A stretch of 64,000 nt of DNA, taken from positions 111,025 through 175,024 of the forward strand of contig CAWESB010000017.1 of NCBI GenBank assembly GCA_963811635.1, written 5' to 3'. The first letter of the stretch is position 1, and every line of letters starts with the position of its first letter. Source of the DNA: JAIBJN01 sp963811635. GTDB taxonomy: Bacteria > Actinomycetota > Thermoleophilia > Gaiellales > Gaiellaceae. Below are positions 8,266 to 18,381 of this stretch, piece after piece. The translations under genes were made by a program, and so were the position numbers. The notes beneath the pieces are model-generated. The model searched no databases. It was not told the origin of the DNA and was given only the letters and a program-made list of their open reading frames with translations.

Positions 8266-9428
8266 GGCTGGAGAACGGGCGCCCCGGGGATGCCGCGGCT
8301 CGGCGCCTTCCCGCCCAGCCACGCGTTCACCGTGGCCCCGACGTCCGCGAACTCGCCTTCGTGCCGCTGCCCGGCCGCGTTGCGGCCTTCGACGTAGGCG
8401 AGGAAGAGCGCGTGCTCGCGCGAGTGGTCGGTCGACGGCGTCGTCGGGTCGCATCCGTGGTCCGACGTGAGGACGAAGAGGTCGCCCGGTCGCAGCGCGT
8501 CCAAGAGGTCGGGCAGCCGACTGTCGAAGTCCTGGAGGCATCGGTGGAAGTTCACGGGGTCGTTGCGGTGACCCCAGAGCATGTCGGTCTCGACGAGGTT
8601 GACGAACACGAGCCCGCCGTCCATCCCGCGTAGCAGCTCTTCCGTCTGCCGGATCCCGTCGGCGTTCGACTTCGTCGGGTGCGAGTGGTCGATGTCGACG
8701 CCCGCGAAGATGTCGTGGATCTTGCCCACCCCGTGCACCTCGTTGCCCGCCTCGCGCACGAGGGTCAGGTAGTTCGGCTGCCGCGGCCGGAGCGACCAGT
8801 CGTGGCGGTTGGGCGTCCGGGTGTAGCTGCCCGGCTCACCCACGAACGGCCGGGCGATCACTCGGCCGACCGCGTGCTTGCCGGTGAGGATCTCTCGCGC
8901 GATCCCGCAGGCCTCGTAGAGCTCCTCGAGCGGAATCGTCTCCTCGTGGGCCGCGATCTGGAAGACGGAGTCGGCGGACGTGTACACGATCCACTTGCCG
9001 GTGCGCTGGTGCTCCTCGCCGAGCTCGTCGATGATCTCGGTCCCCGAGGCGGCCTTGTTGCCGAGCACGCCGCGCCCGGTGCGGTGCGCGAACCCCTCGA
9101 TCAGCTCGAAGGGGAAACCGTGCGGGTACGTCGGCATGGCCACCGGGGTGACGATGCCCATCAGCTCCCAGTGGCCGGTGGTCGTGTCCTTGCCCTTGGA
9201 GCGCTCGAACAGCCGGCCCGCGACCGCCGGAGCCCGGTCCGTGGGCGGGCAGCCCTCGAGGTCCTCGATGTTCCCGAAGCCGAGGTGCTCGAGGTTGGGG
9301 AGGTCGAGGCCGCCGACCGCCTTCGCCACGTTGCCGAGGGTGTTCGACCCTTCGTCGCCGTATTCGTGCGCGTCCGGCAGCTCGCCCGCACCAACCGCGT
9401 CCAGCACGATCACGCAGGCGCGCGGCAT
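8262..9428 (-). CDS. deoB: phosphopentomutase
   Basis: A 388-residue alkaline-phosphatase-fold enzyme that converts (deoxy)ribose 1-phosphate to the 5-phosphate. The N-terminal IVLDAVGAGELPDA holds the first metal ligand, GKDTTTGHWELMG contains the phosphorylated threonine, and TSDHGCDPTTPSTDHSRE near the C-terminus carries the remaining metal ligands. It feeds sugars released by the downstream DeoA into the pentose phosphate pool. The promoter TAGAAT lies 6 bases before the ATG and overlaps a divergent -10 box for the small plus-strand gene. Confidence 0.94.
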   Translation of the reverse strand: MPRACVIVLDAVGAGELPDAHEYGDEGSNTLGNVAKAVGGLDLPNLEHLGFGNIEDLEGCPPTDRAPAVAGRLFERSKGKDTTTGHWELMGIVTPVAMPTYPHGFPFELIEGFAHRTGRGVLGNKAASGTEIIDELGEEHQRTGKWIVYTSADSVFQIAAHEETIPLEELYEACGIAREILTGKHAVGRVIARPFVGEPGSYTRTPNRHDWSLRPRQPNYLTLVREAGNEVHGVGKIHDIFAGVDIDHSHPTKSNADGIRQTEELLRGMDGGLVFVNLVETDMLWGHRNDPVNFHRCLQDFDSRLPDLLDALRPGDLFVLTSDHGCDPTTPSTDHSREHALFLAYVEGRNAAGQRHEGEFADVGATVNAWLGGKAPSRGIPGAPVLQP

Positions 9429-9433
9429 AGGGC

Positions 9434-9439
9434 TATTCT
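9434..9439 (+). promoter_or_regulatory. -10 box of the small membrane gene (TATTCT)
   Basis: TATTCT ends 9 bases before the ATG at 9449. It is interleaved with the minus-strand deoB -10 box, so the two divergent promoters share the same bases and may compete. Confidence 0.45.
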
Positions 9440-9440
9440 A
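9435..9440 (-). promoter_or_regulatory. -10 box of deoB-deoA (TAGAAT)
   Basis: TAGAAT, then 6 bases, then the deoB ATG: a leaderless arrangement. It overlaps the divergent TATTCT box. Confidence 0.6.
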
Positions 9441-9448
9441 CGGTGGTC

Positions 9449-9583
9449 ATGGACACTGTCCTCGGGCTCTTCGGCATGGCGATCTGGATCGCAGGCACGA
9501 TCGGCATCGCTGCCGGCGTCACGTACGTTCTCATCAGGCTCTTCCCGGGCGACGAGGACCTGAAGCCGAAGTCCCAGACCTAG
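9449..9583 (+). CDS. small single-pass membrane protein, 44 aa
   Basis: A 45-codon frame starting ATG GAC ACT and ending TAG, placed between divergent deoB and convergent ald. The first 33 residues are almost wholly hydrophobic (one membrane helix), followed by a short charged tail ending KPKSQT. It has its own candidate -10 box and fills the gap between its neighbours exactly (7 bases to the ald stop). No family is recognised; a real small gene is likely but not certain. Confidence 0.5.
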   Translation: MDTVLGLFGMAIWIAGTIGIAAGVTYVLIRLFPGDEDLKPKSQT

Positions 9584-9590
9584 GCCCCGC

Positions 9591-10718
9591 CTAGGCGACG
9601 GGCTCGAGCGGCAGCACCTGCTCGAGCGGCGAGTAGTCGAGGCCGTGCGCATCCGCAACGGCCTGATACGTGAGCTTCCCGTCGACGACGTTGACCCCGC
9701 GCGCGAGCGCCCGGTCGCGCGCCACCGCCTCGCGGACGCCGTGGTCTGCGATCACCTCGACGTACGGCAGCGTCACGTTCGTGAGGGCGAAGGTCGACGT
9801 GATCGGGACGGCGCCGGGCATGTTCGCGACGCAGTAGTGGACGACGCCGTCGACGACGTAGGTCGGGTCGGAATGCGTCGTCGGCCGCGAGGTCTCGAAG
9901 CATCCCCCCTGGTCGATGGCCACGTCGACGAGGACCGCGCCCTGCTTGAGCCCGCCGAGCATCTTCCGCGTGATCAGCTTGGGAGCGCGTGCGCCCGGGA
10001 TCAGCACCGCGCCGATGATCAGGTCGGCGTCTGCGGCGGTCAGCTCGATCTGGAGCCGGTTCGACATCGCGAGCGTGATCCGGCCGTCCAGCATCATCTC
10101 CAGGTCGCGCATGCGCTCGACCGACTTGTCGAGGATCCAGACGTCCGCCTGCATGCCGACGGCGATGAGGGCCGCGTTGTACCCGACGATCCCGCCCCCG
10201 AGGACGACGACCTTCGCCGGTGGGACTCCGGGAACGCCGCCGAGCAGGAGCCCGCGCCCGCCCTGGGCCTTCTCGAGCGCCCAGGCACCCATCTGCGTCG
10301 CGAGCCGGCCGGCCACCTCGCTCATCGGCGCGAGGAGCGGCAGCCGCCGGTCGTCGGTCTCGACCGTCTCGTACGCGATGCAAGTGGCCCCGCTGGCGAC
10401 GAGCGCACGGGTCAGCTCCTCGTCCGCCGCGAGATGGAGGTACGTGAAGAGGATCAGGCCCTCGCGGAGCCGTCCGTACTCCTCGGCCAGCGGCTCCTTG
10501 ACCTTCAGCACCATGTCGGCGCTCGCCCAGACGTCGTCGACGCCCGCGATGCGGGCCCCGACAGCTTCATAGTCGGAGTCTCGAAACGCGCTACCCGCTC
10601 CGGCCTCGGTCTCGACAACGACTTCGTGTCCGCGCTGGCACAGCTCACCCGCGCCGGCGGGCGTGAGCGCGACCCGACACTCGTCCTGCTTGATCTCCTT
10701 GGCGACACCGATCCGCAT
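9591..10718 (-). CDS. ald: alanine dehydrogenase
   Basis: A 375-residue NAD-dependent enzyme that oxidatively deaminates L-alanine to pyruvate and ammonia. The N-terminal MRIGVAKEIKQDECRVALTP with its substrate-binding arginine and lysine, the Rossmann segment VVVLGGGIVGYNAA, and CVANMPGAVPITSTFALTN are all standard. An upstream TTG at 10730 is in frame, but the ATG at 10718 gives the normal N-terminus. It stands alone, convergent with the small membrane gene. Confidence 0.94.
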   Translation of the reverse strand: MRIGVAKEIKQDECRVALTPAGAGELCQRGHEVVVETEAGAGSAFRDSDYEAVGARIAGVDDVWASADMVLKVKEPLAEEYGRLREGLILFTYLHLAADEELTRALVASGATCIAYETVETDDRRLPLLAPMSEVAGRLATQMGAWALEKAQGGRGLLLGGVPGVPPAKVVVLGGGIVGYNAALIAVGMQADVWILDKSVERMRDLEMMLDGRITLAMSNRLQIELTAADADLIIGAVLIPGARAPKLITRKMLGGLKQGAVLVDVAIDQGGCFETSRPTTHSDPTYVVDGVVHYCVANMPGAVPITSTFALTNVTLPYVEVIADHGVREAVARDRALARGVNVVDGKLTYQAVADAHGLDYSPLEQVLPLEPVA

Positions 10719-10796
10719 GAGGCGCGCCAACGATAACCGAACGCGGGCGCCGAGATGACCCTCATTTGCACGGAGTTCCTCGCCGGGGGGCGAACG

Positions 10797-11789
10797 TCAG
10801 GCGACGAACCGGCGGGCGAGCACGCCGGCCGCGTAGGCGGCCGCGAAGAACCACGGCTCCTCGCCCGGGCCGCGGCCCATGTGCGACAGCGGCAGCCGCG
10901 CGCAGGCCTCGCGCCAGCCGGACGCGTCGACGGGCTCGACCCGGTCGAGCTCGTCCGGGACCTCGAGGCCCTCCGGCCAGGCGATGGTCAGTGCTCCACG
11001 CACGAGCTCCGCCACAGCCGCGGTGTGATGGGACAGACCGCGATGACGCTCGCGCTCGTCGGCGCTCGAGACCCGCGGAGCGAGCACGGGCCTCCCGCCG
11101 AGTGCCGCGGCCGCGTCCGCCGCATCGGCGGCCGCGAGCGCGCCGTGGCCGAAGCGCGAGCCTGTGCCCAAGACCCCAGGCCCGATGGCGCAGACGACGG
11201 CGTCCATCCCGGCCAGCCCGCACGCGGTCAGTGCGGAAGCCGGTGTGACACACTCCAGCTCGCCTCCGAAGCACGGCCCCACCGAGACGGTGGTGCGCAG
11301 GTAGCCGCGCTCTCGAAGCGCCCGCACCGTGTCAGAGAGCGGTAGCGGCAACGCCCCGCCGCCGAGCTGGACGTAGGCGACGGCAGGCTCCGAGCCGAGG
11401 CCCGCGCAGGCCGGTGCGACCTGGCTGTGCAGAGAGCAGCAGACGACGGGCAAGCCGGCGAGATCGGTGAGCGCGTCCGGCGCCCACGCTTCCTCCGCAT
11501 GAATCGCCGCGTGCTGGAGCGATGTGTACGGGAGCTTCATGACGTGGGCCCCTTCCTCCGGCGCCAGGTCGAGGCCTCGTGTGAGGTTCGCGTGGAGGAC
11601 GTCGAACCCGCCCGAGCCGAGGCCCAGCTCCTGCGCCTGAACGTTGACGAGCACGTCGTCGCCGAGCGCGACCGGGCCGGTCAGCCCCGGATAGGCGACA
11701 CATGCACGCCCGTCCACCTCGAGCCTGACGAGGCCCTCGTGGCGCTCCGCGATCGACGTGACCGTGCCGCGCCGCAGCGTGACCGCCAC
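10797..11789 (-). CDS. DUF3866 family protein
   Basis: A 330-residue protein of the actinobacterial DUF3866 family, whose function is unknown. Visible landmarks are a possible small N-terminal beta-rich part (TVTSIAERHEGLVRLEV), the segment HVMKLPYTSLQHAA, and conserved glycine-rich stretches around AIGPGVLGTG and RFGHGALAAADAADAA. The GTG start at 11789 lies only two bases from the stop of the M20 peptidase gene, so the two are probably co-transcribed. No catalytic motif can be named with confidence. Confidence 0.8.
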   Translation of the reverse strand: MAVTLRRGTVTSIAERHEGLVRLEVDGRACVAYPGLTGPVALGDDVLVNVQAQELGLGSGGFDVLHANLTRGLDLAPEEGAHVMKLPYTSLQHAAIHAEEAWAPDALTDLAGLPVVCCSLHSQVAPACAGLGSEPAVAYVQLGGGALPLPLSDTVRALRERGYLRTTVSVGPCFGGELECVTPASALTACGLAGMDAVVCAIGPGVLGTGSRFGHGALAAADAADAAAALGGRPVLAPRVSSADERERHRGLSHHTAAVAELVRGALTIAWPEGLEVPDELDRVEPVDASGWREACARLPLSHMGRGPGEEPWFFAAAYAAGVLARRFVA

Positions 11790-11791
11790 GC

Positions 11792-12898
11792 CTAGGCCTC
11801 GCGGGCGGCGGCGACGAGCTCGAGGGTGACGCCGACCATCGCCTCCAGGTCGGCGACGGCGATCTCCTCGTCGGCGGTGTGGATGTTCGTCATGCCATTG
11901 GCCACGTTGACGCAGTGGAGGCCCCGCTCGTTGAAGACATTCGCGTCGGCGCCCCCTCCGACCTCGACCTCGCGCGGCGTGAACCCTGCCCGCTCGAGCG
12001 CTGTCCGGACGAGCACGAGCGCCGGATCGTCGGCGGCAAGCCGGTAGCCGCGGTACTTGTCCTCGACGGTCGCCTCCACCTCGCACTCCGACACGGCAGC
12101 CGCGAATGAGAAGGAGTCGAGCATCTCCTGCAGGAGCTCGGCGAGCTTCCGCTCGTCGCGCGACCGGGCGTCGACGGCGATCCGGCAGTGCTCGGGAACG
12201 ACGTTCAGCGCGCTCCCGCCCTCGATCAGGCCGACGTTCGCGGTCGTCTCGTCGTCGATCCTGCCGAGGCGAAGGTCGGAGATCGCGCGCGAGGCGGCGA
12301 GGATCGCCGAGCTGCCGTCCTCGGGATTGATCCCCGCATGCGCGGGGCGGCCCGTGAAGCGGACATCGACGGCGCGGCCGGAAGGGGCCGCGACGACCAC
12401 GTCGCCGACATCGCCGGAGTAGTCGTAGACGAACCCGAGGCTCGCGTGAAGCCGCGAGGCGTCGAACGCGAATGCTCCTTCGAGGCCGGTCTCCTCGCGG
12501 GTCGTGAAGAGCAACTCCACCCCGGCGTGCGGACGGCCCTCCGCGAGGAGAAGCCGCGTCGCCTCGAGGAGGACGGCGACGGCCGCCTTGTCGTCGGCGC
12601 CGAGGATCGTCGCGGCGCTGTTCGTGACGATCCCGTCCTCGACGACCGGCTCGATCGGCCCGGAGGGAGGCACCGTGTCGAGGTGGGCGCAGAGGAAGAT
12701 CGGCTGCCCGGCCTGGTCGTCGGTGGCCGGCAGGCGCGCGAGCAGGTTGCCTGCCTCGTCCTCGTCGCTCTGGATGCCGAGGTCGCGGAGGTAAGCGCGT
12801 ACGCGCTCGGCCACCGCTCCCTCCTCCCCGGAGGGGCTCGGGATGGCTGCGAGCTCGAGGAAGAGCGGCAGCACGTCCGAGGCCCATGTGGTCGTCAC
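11792..12898 (-). CDS. M20 family metallopeptidase (PepT-like)
   Basis: A 368-residue zinc peptidase of the M20 family that probably cleaves short peptides in the cytoplasm. Metal and catalytic motifs are present: CAHLDTVPP (first His and catalytic Asp), GADDKAAVA (bridging Asp), TREETGLEGA (catalytic Glu and ligand), and a C-terminal NIHTADEEI with the last histidine. The dimerisation domain lies between. The GTG at 12898 is preceded by TAGAAT at a 7-base distance and is taken as the start; a longer frame to 12940 would run through that promoter. Confidence 0.85.
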   Translation of the reverse strand: MTTTWASDVLPLFLELAAIPSPSGEEGAVAERVRAYLRDLGIQSDEDEAGNLLARLPATDDQAGQPIFLCAHLDTVPPSGPIEPVVEDGIVTNSAATILGADDKAAVAVLLEATRLLLAEGRPHAGVELLFTTREETGLEGAFAFDASRLHASLGFVYDYSGDVGDVVVAAPSGRAVDVRFTGRPAHAGINPEDGSSAILAASRAISDLRLGRIDDETTANVGLIEGGSALNVVPEHCRIAVDARSRDERKLAELLQEMLDSFSFAAAVSECEVEATVEDKYRGYRLAADDPALVLVRTALERAGFTPREVEVGGGADANVFNERGLHCVNVANGMTNIHTADEEIAVADLEAMVGVTLELVAAAREA

Positions 12899-12905
12899 GC
12901 GCCCG

Positions 12906-12911
12906 ATTCTA
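12906..12911 (-). promoter_or_regulatory. -10 box of the M20 peptidase gene (TAGAAT)
   Basis: TAGAAT ends 7 bases before the GTG start at 12898; leaderless layout. It lies downstream, on the minus strand, of the dispersed repeat at 12934-13018. Confidence 0.55.
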
Positions 12912-12933
12912 GGGCGTCCCGGCCGGGGAGAAG

Positions 12934-13018
12934 CCGGCACACATCCGTGACGCTTCCGCTCCAGACGCGTGCGGATTTCGCCGTTACGCTGGGAGCGGGT
13001 GGTGGGCCGGGGTGCCCC
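12934..13018. repeat. dispersed intergenic repeat, copy A
   Basis: Bases 12965-13018 align with 25264-25317 in the same orientation, 46 of 55 aligned positions by hand, including ACGCGTGCG, CGTTACGCT, AGCGGGTGG and GGGGTGCCCC. A shorter flank CCGGCACACATCCG (12934-12947) matches CCGGCACGATCCG in the other copy. Both copies lie between two minus-strand genes and code for nothing I can see. Confidence 0.6.
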
Positions 13019-13027
13019 GAGCGCCGT

Positions 13028-14670
<1,643 letters not shown>

Positions 14671-14674
<4 letters not shown>

Positions 14675-15891
14675 CGCGGCCTCCCGAGGCGGTCGAGCTC
14701 ACGCAGGCCGGGCGTCCGCTCGATCAGGCGGCCGACGGACGTGCGCTCTCCGAGGAGGTTGAGGCCTGCGAGCGTTCCGATCGCGGCCCAACGAGAAAAT
14801 CCGTGGAAGCGGCCCACGGACTTCAAGCCTAGCATGGCTCCGAGCGCATTCGATCCCGCATCCCCCAGCATCGTCCTCTCCGCGAGATCGTAGGGGAGCA
14901 GGAGGACGGCCCGGCCCAGCGGCGCGCGCAGCGGTACCGCAGCGAGGAGATACGCCTTCAGGCAGCGGCCGGGCTTGGTGTCCAGCTGGTTGAGGAAGTT
15001 CGCGGAGAGGGCGACGAGCAGCGCCCCGCTCAGGCTCCGCGTGCGCCACAGGCCGACCAGCGGGATCCCGACCGCCTTGAGGACCCGGTCGTACGCCGCG
15101 CGCGTAGGTGCTCCCGGAAGCCGCGCTCGCCACCGCTCAGCGCATCGTCGAGGAAGCCAAGGAGCATGACGAGGGTGACACCCGGGTCGCTCTGGTTGGC
15201 CGTCGTCCAGCCGACCAGGGGCAGGCGAAGGCCGCGATGGTTGACCCCGAGCGGCCCGGCGGCGAGGACGGCGTCGAGGAGCTGGCGCCCCCTGTGGAGG
15301 AAGCCGGCGGCGTCGCGGCCCGTGGCCCGGTGGTCGAGATCGAGCTCGATCTCCTCAAAGGACAGGCCGGCCTCGAGCGCGTCGATGGTCATCCGAACCT
15401 CTGCGCCGAAGCCCGAGGCGAGCGGGAAGCAGGCGGCCCGCGCGCGCGGGCCGACGAGCCGCTGCCCCGAGAGCGGCTCGCGCGGCGCCGTGCCGGTGCG
15501 CAGGCGCACGAGCTCCCGGCCTACACGCTTCGCGATCCCGAAACCGCCCCCGACCCGGCGTCGGAAGGCGGCGACCGCGAGATCGGCGTCGCTCTCGGCG
15601 AGCGGGCGCAGCGAGCCGCGCAGAGTCCGCGTCGGCCAGGAGCAGGGGCCCCGGCGCCGCGGAACGCTCGCCGGCGGACAGCGCCTCCCCCTTCCCCAGC
15701 CGCTCGACCCGGAGCACGAGCGCCCCGGCTGCCTCCGCACGCTCGGCCGTCCGGTCGCCGGAGCGCCCGTCGACGACGATCACCTCGGCGTCGGGGAAGT
15801 CGCTGCGCAGGGCGGCCACCGTCTCGCCGATGCGCTCCTCCTCGTTCCGCGCCGGGACGAGGATCGTCAGGCCCTCGGCCGAGCTACTCAC
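14671..15891 (-). CDS. GT2 glycosyltransferase fused to an MraY/WecA-like domain (two frameshifts)
   Basis: Starting at GTG 15891, the N-terminal half is a family 2 glycosyltransferase (LTILVPARNEEERIGET, then LLLADAD). A one-base shift near 15625 moves the frame; it continues with SGQRLVGPRAR, SGFGAEVRMTIDALEAG and HRATGRDAAGF, typical of GT-A enzymes such as glucosyl-3-phosphoglycerate synthase. Without any stop or start the same frame runs into an MraY/WecA-like part (GVNHRGLRLPLVGW, LLGFLDDAL). A second shift near 15100, inside a GCGCGCGG run, is needed to reach YDRVLKAVGIPLVGLW and MLGDAGSNALGAMLG, the polyprenyl-phosphate transferase signature, ending at 14671. It overlaps mctB and pyrG. 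The substrate is unknown; a cell-envelope role is inferred. Confidence 0.65.
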
Positions 15892-16804
15892 CCTCGGTCG
15901 TGACGGGCTCGATCGGCGGGACGACGCCGTCCGTTGCGCCGTCACCGAAGCCGTAGTGGCCCGGGTTGCCCCCTGCGAGGAGGAGCGCGAGGGCCAGGCG
16001 CCCGGCGGAGACGTCGATGTCGTCCACGCTGGAGATGCCCTGGTCCCGGTAGGCCTCGAGCACGGCGGCCGGGTCATCGGCCCCGGCCACGCCGACGATC
16101 GGCACTCCTGCGCTGTCCAGCCCGCTGACGAGGCCCTCCATCAGCGACGAGGTCGCCTGCGTTTCCTCGGCCCCCTCGCCGTCCTCCGGCGGCGTCCAGG
16201 TGGTGGCGACGACCACTGCGTCGATGGGGACCGAGGACGAGCCCGACTGCTCCTCGACGAGCTGTGACTGGAGCACGCTCCAGATCGTCTCGTCGCCCTC
16301 GACGAGCTCGCGGCCGAGGTCGCGGCCGAGGTCGGAGAAGTCGCCCTCGTCGTCGACGTAGCCGGCGAGCACCTCGTCGCTCTCGAGCGCGGCGCCGAGC
16401 TCGGCAGGGTCGATCGGGACGTCGAGGGCGATGACGCGCGCCGGCGCGCCGCCGTCGGCATCCGCGAGCGCGCCCTCCACGTCGGCGCGCAGCCCACCGT
16501 CCGCCGGGCCGAGGAAGACGACCGCGACGTTCTTCCCTTCGAGGCGGCCGTCCATCAGGGTCAGGTAGGAGCGCGCGAAGAGCTCCTCGGAGCCCTGGCC
16601 CTGCTCGGTTGCGGCCTGGGCCGCGGCGCGTGCGGCGTCCAGCTCAGCCTGAAGGTTCTCGTTTTCGGCCTTGACGTTCTGGAGCTCGATGTCCTCGCCG
16701 GCGTCCGTGACCTTGCTCGAAACAGCCACCCCGAGGAGAAGCCCGACCGCGAGCGCGACGAAGACAGCGGCCAGCGAGGCCACGTGGTACCGGAGGCCGA
16801 ACAC
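15884..16804 (-). CDS. MctB/SteB-like membrane-anchored protein (copper transporter MctB family)
   Basis: A 306-residue protein with one N-terminal membrane helix (about residues 7-29), a coiled-coil stretch (about 36-70) and a large extracytoplasmic domain, the layout of the MctB family. Mycobacterial MctB limits cell copper, while the Corynebacterium member SteB pairs with SteA in cell separation. Here it lies one gene from steA, which favours the SteB role. The GTG start is preceded by TAGGCT at 6 bases. The 3' end overlaps the glycosyltransferase fusion by 8 bases. Confidence 0.75.
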   Translation of the reverse strand: MFGLRYHVASLAAVFVALAVGLLLGVAVSSKVTDAGEDIELQNVKAENENLQAELDAARAAAQAATEQGQGSEELFARSYLTLMDGRLEGKNVAVVFLGPADGGLRADVEGALADADGGAPARVIALDVPIDPAELGAALESDEVLAGYVDDEGDFSDLGRDLGRELVEGDETIWSVLQSQLVEEQSGSSSVPIDAVVVATTWTPPEDGEGAEETQATSSLMEGLVSGLDSAGVPIVGVAGADDPAAVLEAYRDQGISSVDDIDVSAGRLALALLLAGGNPGHYGFGDGATDGVVPPIEPVTTEGE

Positions 16805-16810
16805 CCGCTC

Positions 16811-16816
16811 AGCCTA
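16811..16816 (-). promoter_or_regulatory. -10 box of the mctB/steB-like gene (TAGGCT)
   Basis: TAGGCT ends 6 bases before the GTG at 16804. It overlaps the stop codon of the upstream SRPBCC gene, so it would be an internal operon promoter. Confidence 0.5.
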
Positions 16817-17251
16817 GTCAGAGAGCGTCGCGGCCGTCTGGCAGAGGTCGCGCAGGCGCGTGAGGGCACGCTGCGGGAGGCCGCGCGCTCCCTCGAGGAC
16901 GAGCCGGTGCCACGCGCCGGAGACGTAGGTCGTGGCGCGGGTGCGCCCGGTACCGGCGTTGTCGAGCCGCACGCCCGCGTCGATCGTCTGCCTGACGTCG
17001 TGCCAGCTCAGCTCCCAGCCCTCGAGCACGCGGGTGAGCACGATCAGCCCCTCGCCCTCCGGCTTGCGCAGGAAGCCGGGCGAGGAGGCGCGGACGACCT
17101 CCCAGCGCGCGTTCTCGGCCACGCCGCGGCCATCGGGCTTCACGCCGGTGTAGGCCGGCCACCAGTCCGGGAGGTGATAGGGCTCGGCGACCAACGCCCA
17201 GACGTCGCGGCGGTCGGACTGGAGCTCGCCCGTCGCCTCGAAGTGGCTCAT
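16814..17251 (-). CDS. SRPBCC-fold (polyketide cyclase/START-like) protein
   Basis: A 145-residue single-domain protein. The N-terminal FEATGELQSDRRDVWALVAE and LPDWWPAY are the hallmark of the SRPBCC helix-grip fold, which binds hydrophobic ligands. No catalytic residues can be assigned. The ATG overlaps the steA stop by four bases, placing it in the steA-steB operon. Such proteins are common beside lipid or envelope genes, but the ligand is unknown. Confidence 0.8.
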   Translation of the reverse strand: MSHFEATGELQSDRRDVWALVAEPYHLPDWWPAYTGVKPDGRGVAENARWEVVRASSPGFLRKPEGEGLIVLTRVLEGWELSWHDVRQTIDAGVRLDNAGTGRTRATTYVSGAWHRLVLEGARGLPQRALTRLRDLCQTAATLSD

Positions 17252-18381
17252 TCGAGCCCGAGGAGCGACCGGAGACGTTCGACGAGCGTCGAGACGAGGT
17301 CCCGCAGCTCGGGCGAGGCGATCAGCACCGCTGCGATGACCGCGACCGAGGCGAGCGTGAAGGCGAGCACCATGCCGATGCCGACCCGGGGCCGGAAGAG
17401 TCGCGAGACGCCGCGGGCGTCAACGAGCTTCTCCCCCACCTTCAGGCGGGTGAGAAAGGTCGAGGACATGCCCGCCCGGTTGCGCTCGAGGAACTCGATC
17501 AGGTTGAAACGGGTGCCGACAGCGACGATCAGCTCGGCGCCCTTCTCGAACGCGAGCAGCATCGCCGCGTCCTCGGAGATCCCGGGCGTCGGCAGCACCG
17601 TCGAGGGCAGGCCGAGTCGGTCGAGCCGGCTCCGCCCCGGCGCGCGGCCGTCGGCGTACGCGTGCACCACCAGCTCCGCGCCCGACTGCAGCGTGCGATC
17701 CGAGACGGAGTCCATGTCCCCGACGATCACGTCGGGCTTGTAGCCGGCGGAGACGAGCGCGTCGGCGCCCCCGTCGACGCCGATCAGGACCGGCTTGAAG
17801 TCGCCGATGTACGGGCCGACGATCTGGAGGTCGCGCTTCGTTTCGGCACTCCGCGCGACCACGAGCGCGTGCCGGTCGCGGAAGCTCGTTCGCAGCTGCG
17901 GCATCTGCAGGCCCTCGGAGAGGATCGCCGTCTCTTCGCGCAGGTGGCGAAGGGTGTTCTCGGCGAAGCTCTCGAGCGCCTCGCTCACCCGCGTGCGCTG
18001 CTCGGCGAGCTCGTCGGCGAGCTCATCGGCCGCGCGCTCGCGACCGGCGGCCAGACGCGAGCCGTTGCGGAAGAGGCTCGAGCCCCGGATGACGAGGGCC
18101 TCGCCGTCCTTCACCTCCTCGAAGAGTTCGGCGCCCGGCGCGTCGATCAGGCAGACGCCGCCCTCGACGAGGGCGAGCGGGCCGGCGTTCGGGTAGGCCC
18201 CGGTCGAGGAGGGCGAAACGTTGACGACGACCCGCACTCCGCTCTCCAGAAGCTCCTCGGCCGAGATGCGGTCGAGGTTCGGGTGGTCGATGATGGCGAT
18301 GTCGTCGGGGCCGAGGCGCTTGACGAGGCGCTTCGTCCGCTTGTCCAGCTTCGCGGTCCCCGTGAACTCGACGAAGGTCAA
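17248..18381 (-). CDS. steA: SteA-like putative cytokinetic ring protein
   Basis: A 377-residue protein of the SteA family (thiamin-pyrophosphokinase-like fold), which with SteB takes part in actinobacterial cell separation. The N-terminal domain includes DIAIIDHPNLDRISAEELL. The TPK-like core carries IGVDGGADALVSAG and VGDMDSVSD. A C-terminal membrane helix precedes a short amphipathic tail. The order recN-steA-(SRPBCC)-steB-pyrG is the classic actinobacterial arrangement. It overlaps recN by four bases (ATGA). Confidence 0.85.
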   Translation of the reverse strand: MTFVEFTGTAKLDKRTKRLVKRLGPDDIAIIDHPNLDRISAEELLESGVRVVVNVSPSSTGAYPNAGPLALVEGGVCLIDAPGAELFEEVKDGEALVIRGSSLFRNGSRLAAGRERAADELADELAEQRTRVSEALESFAENTLRHLREETAILSEGLQMPQLRTSFRDRHALVVARSAETKRDLQIVGPYIGDFKPVLIGVDGGADALVSAGYKPDVIVGDMDSVSDRTLQSGAELVVHAYADGRAPGRSRLDRLGLPSTVLPTPGISEDAAMLLAFEKGAELIVAVGTRFNLIEFLERNRAGMSSTFLTRLKVGEKLVDARGVSRLFRPRVGIGMVLAFTLASVAVIAAVLIASPELRDLVSTLVERLRSLLGLE

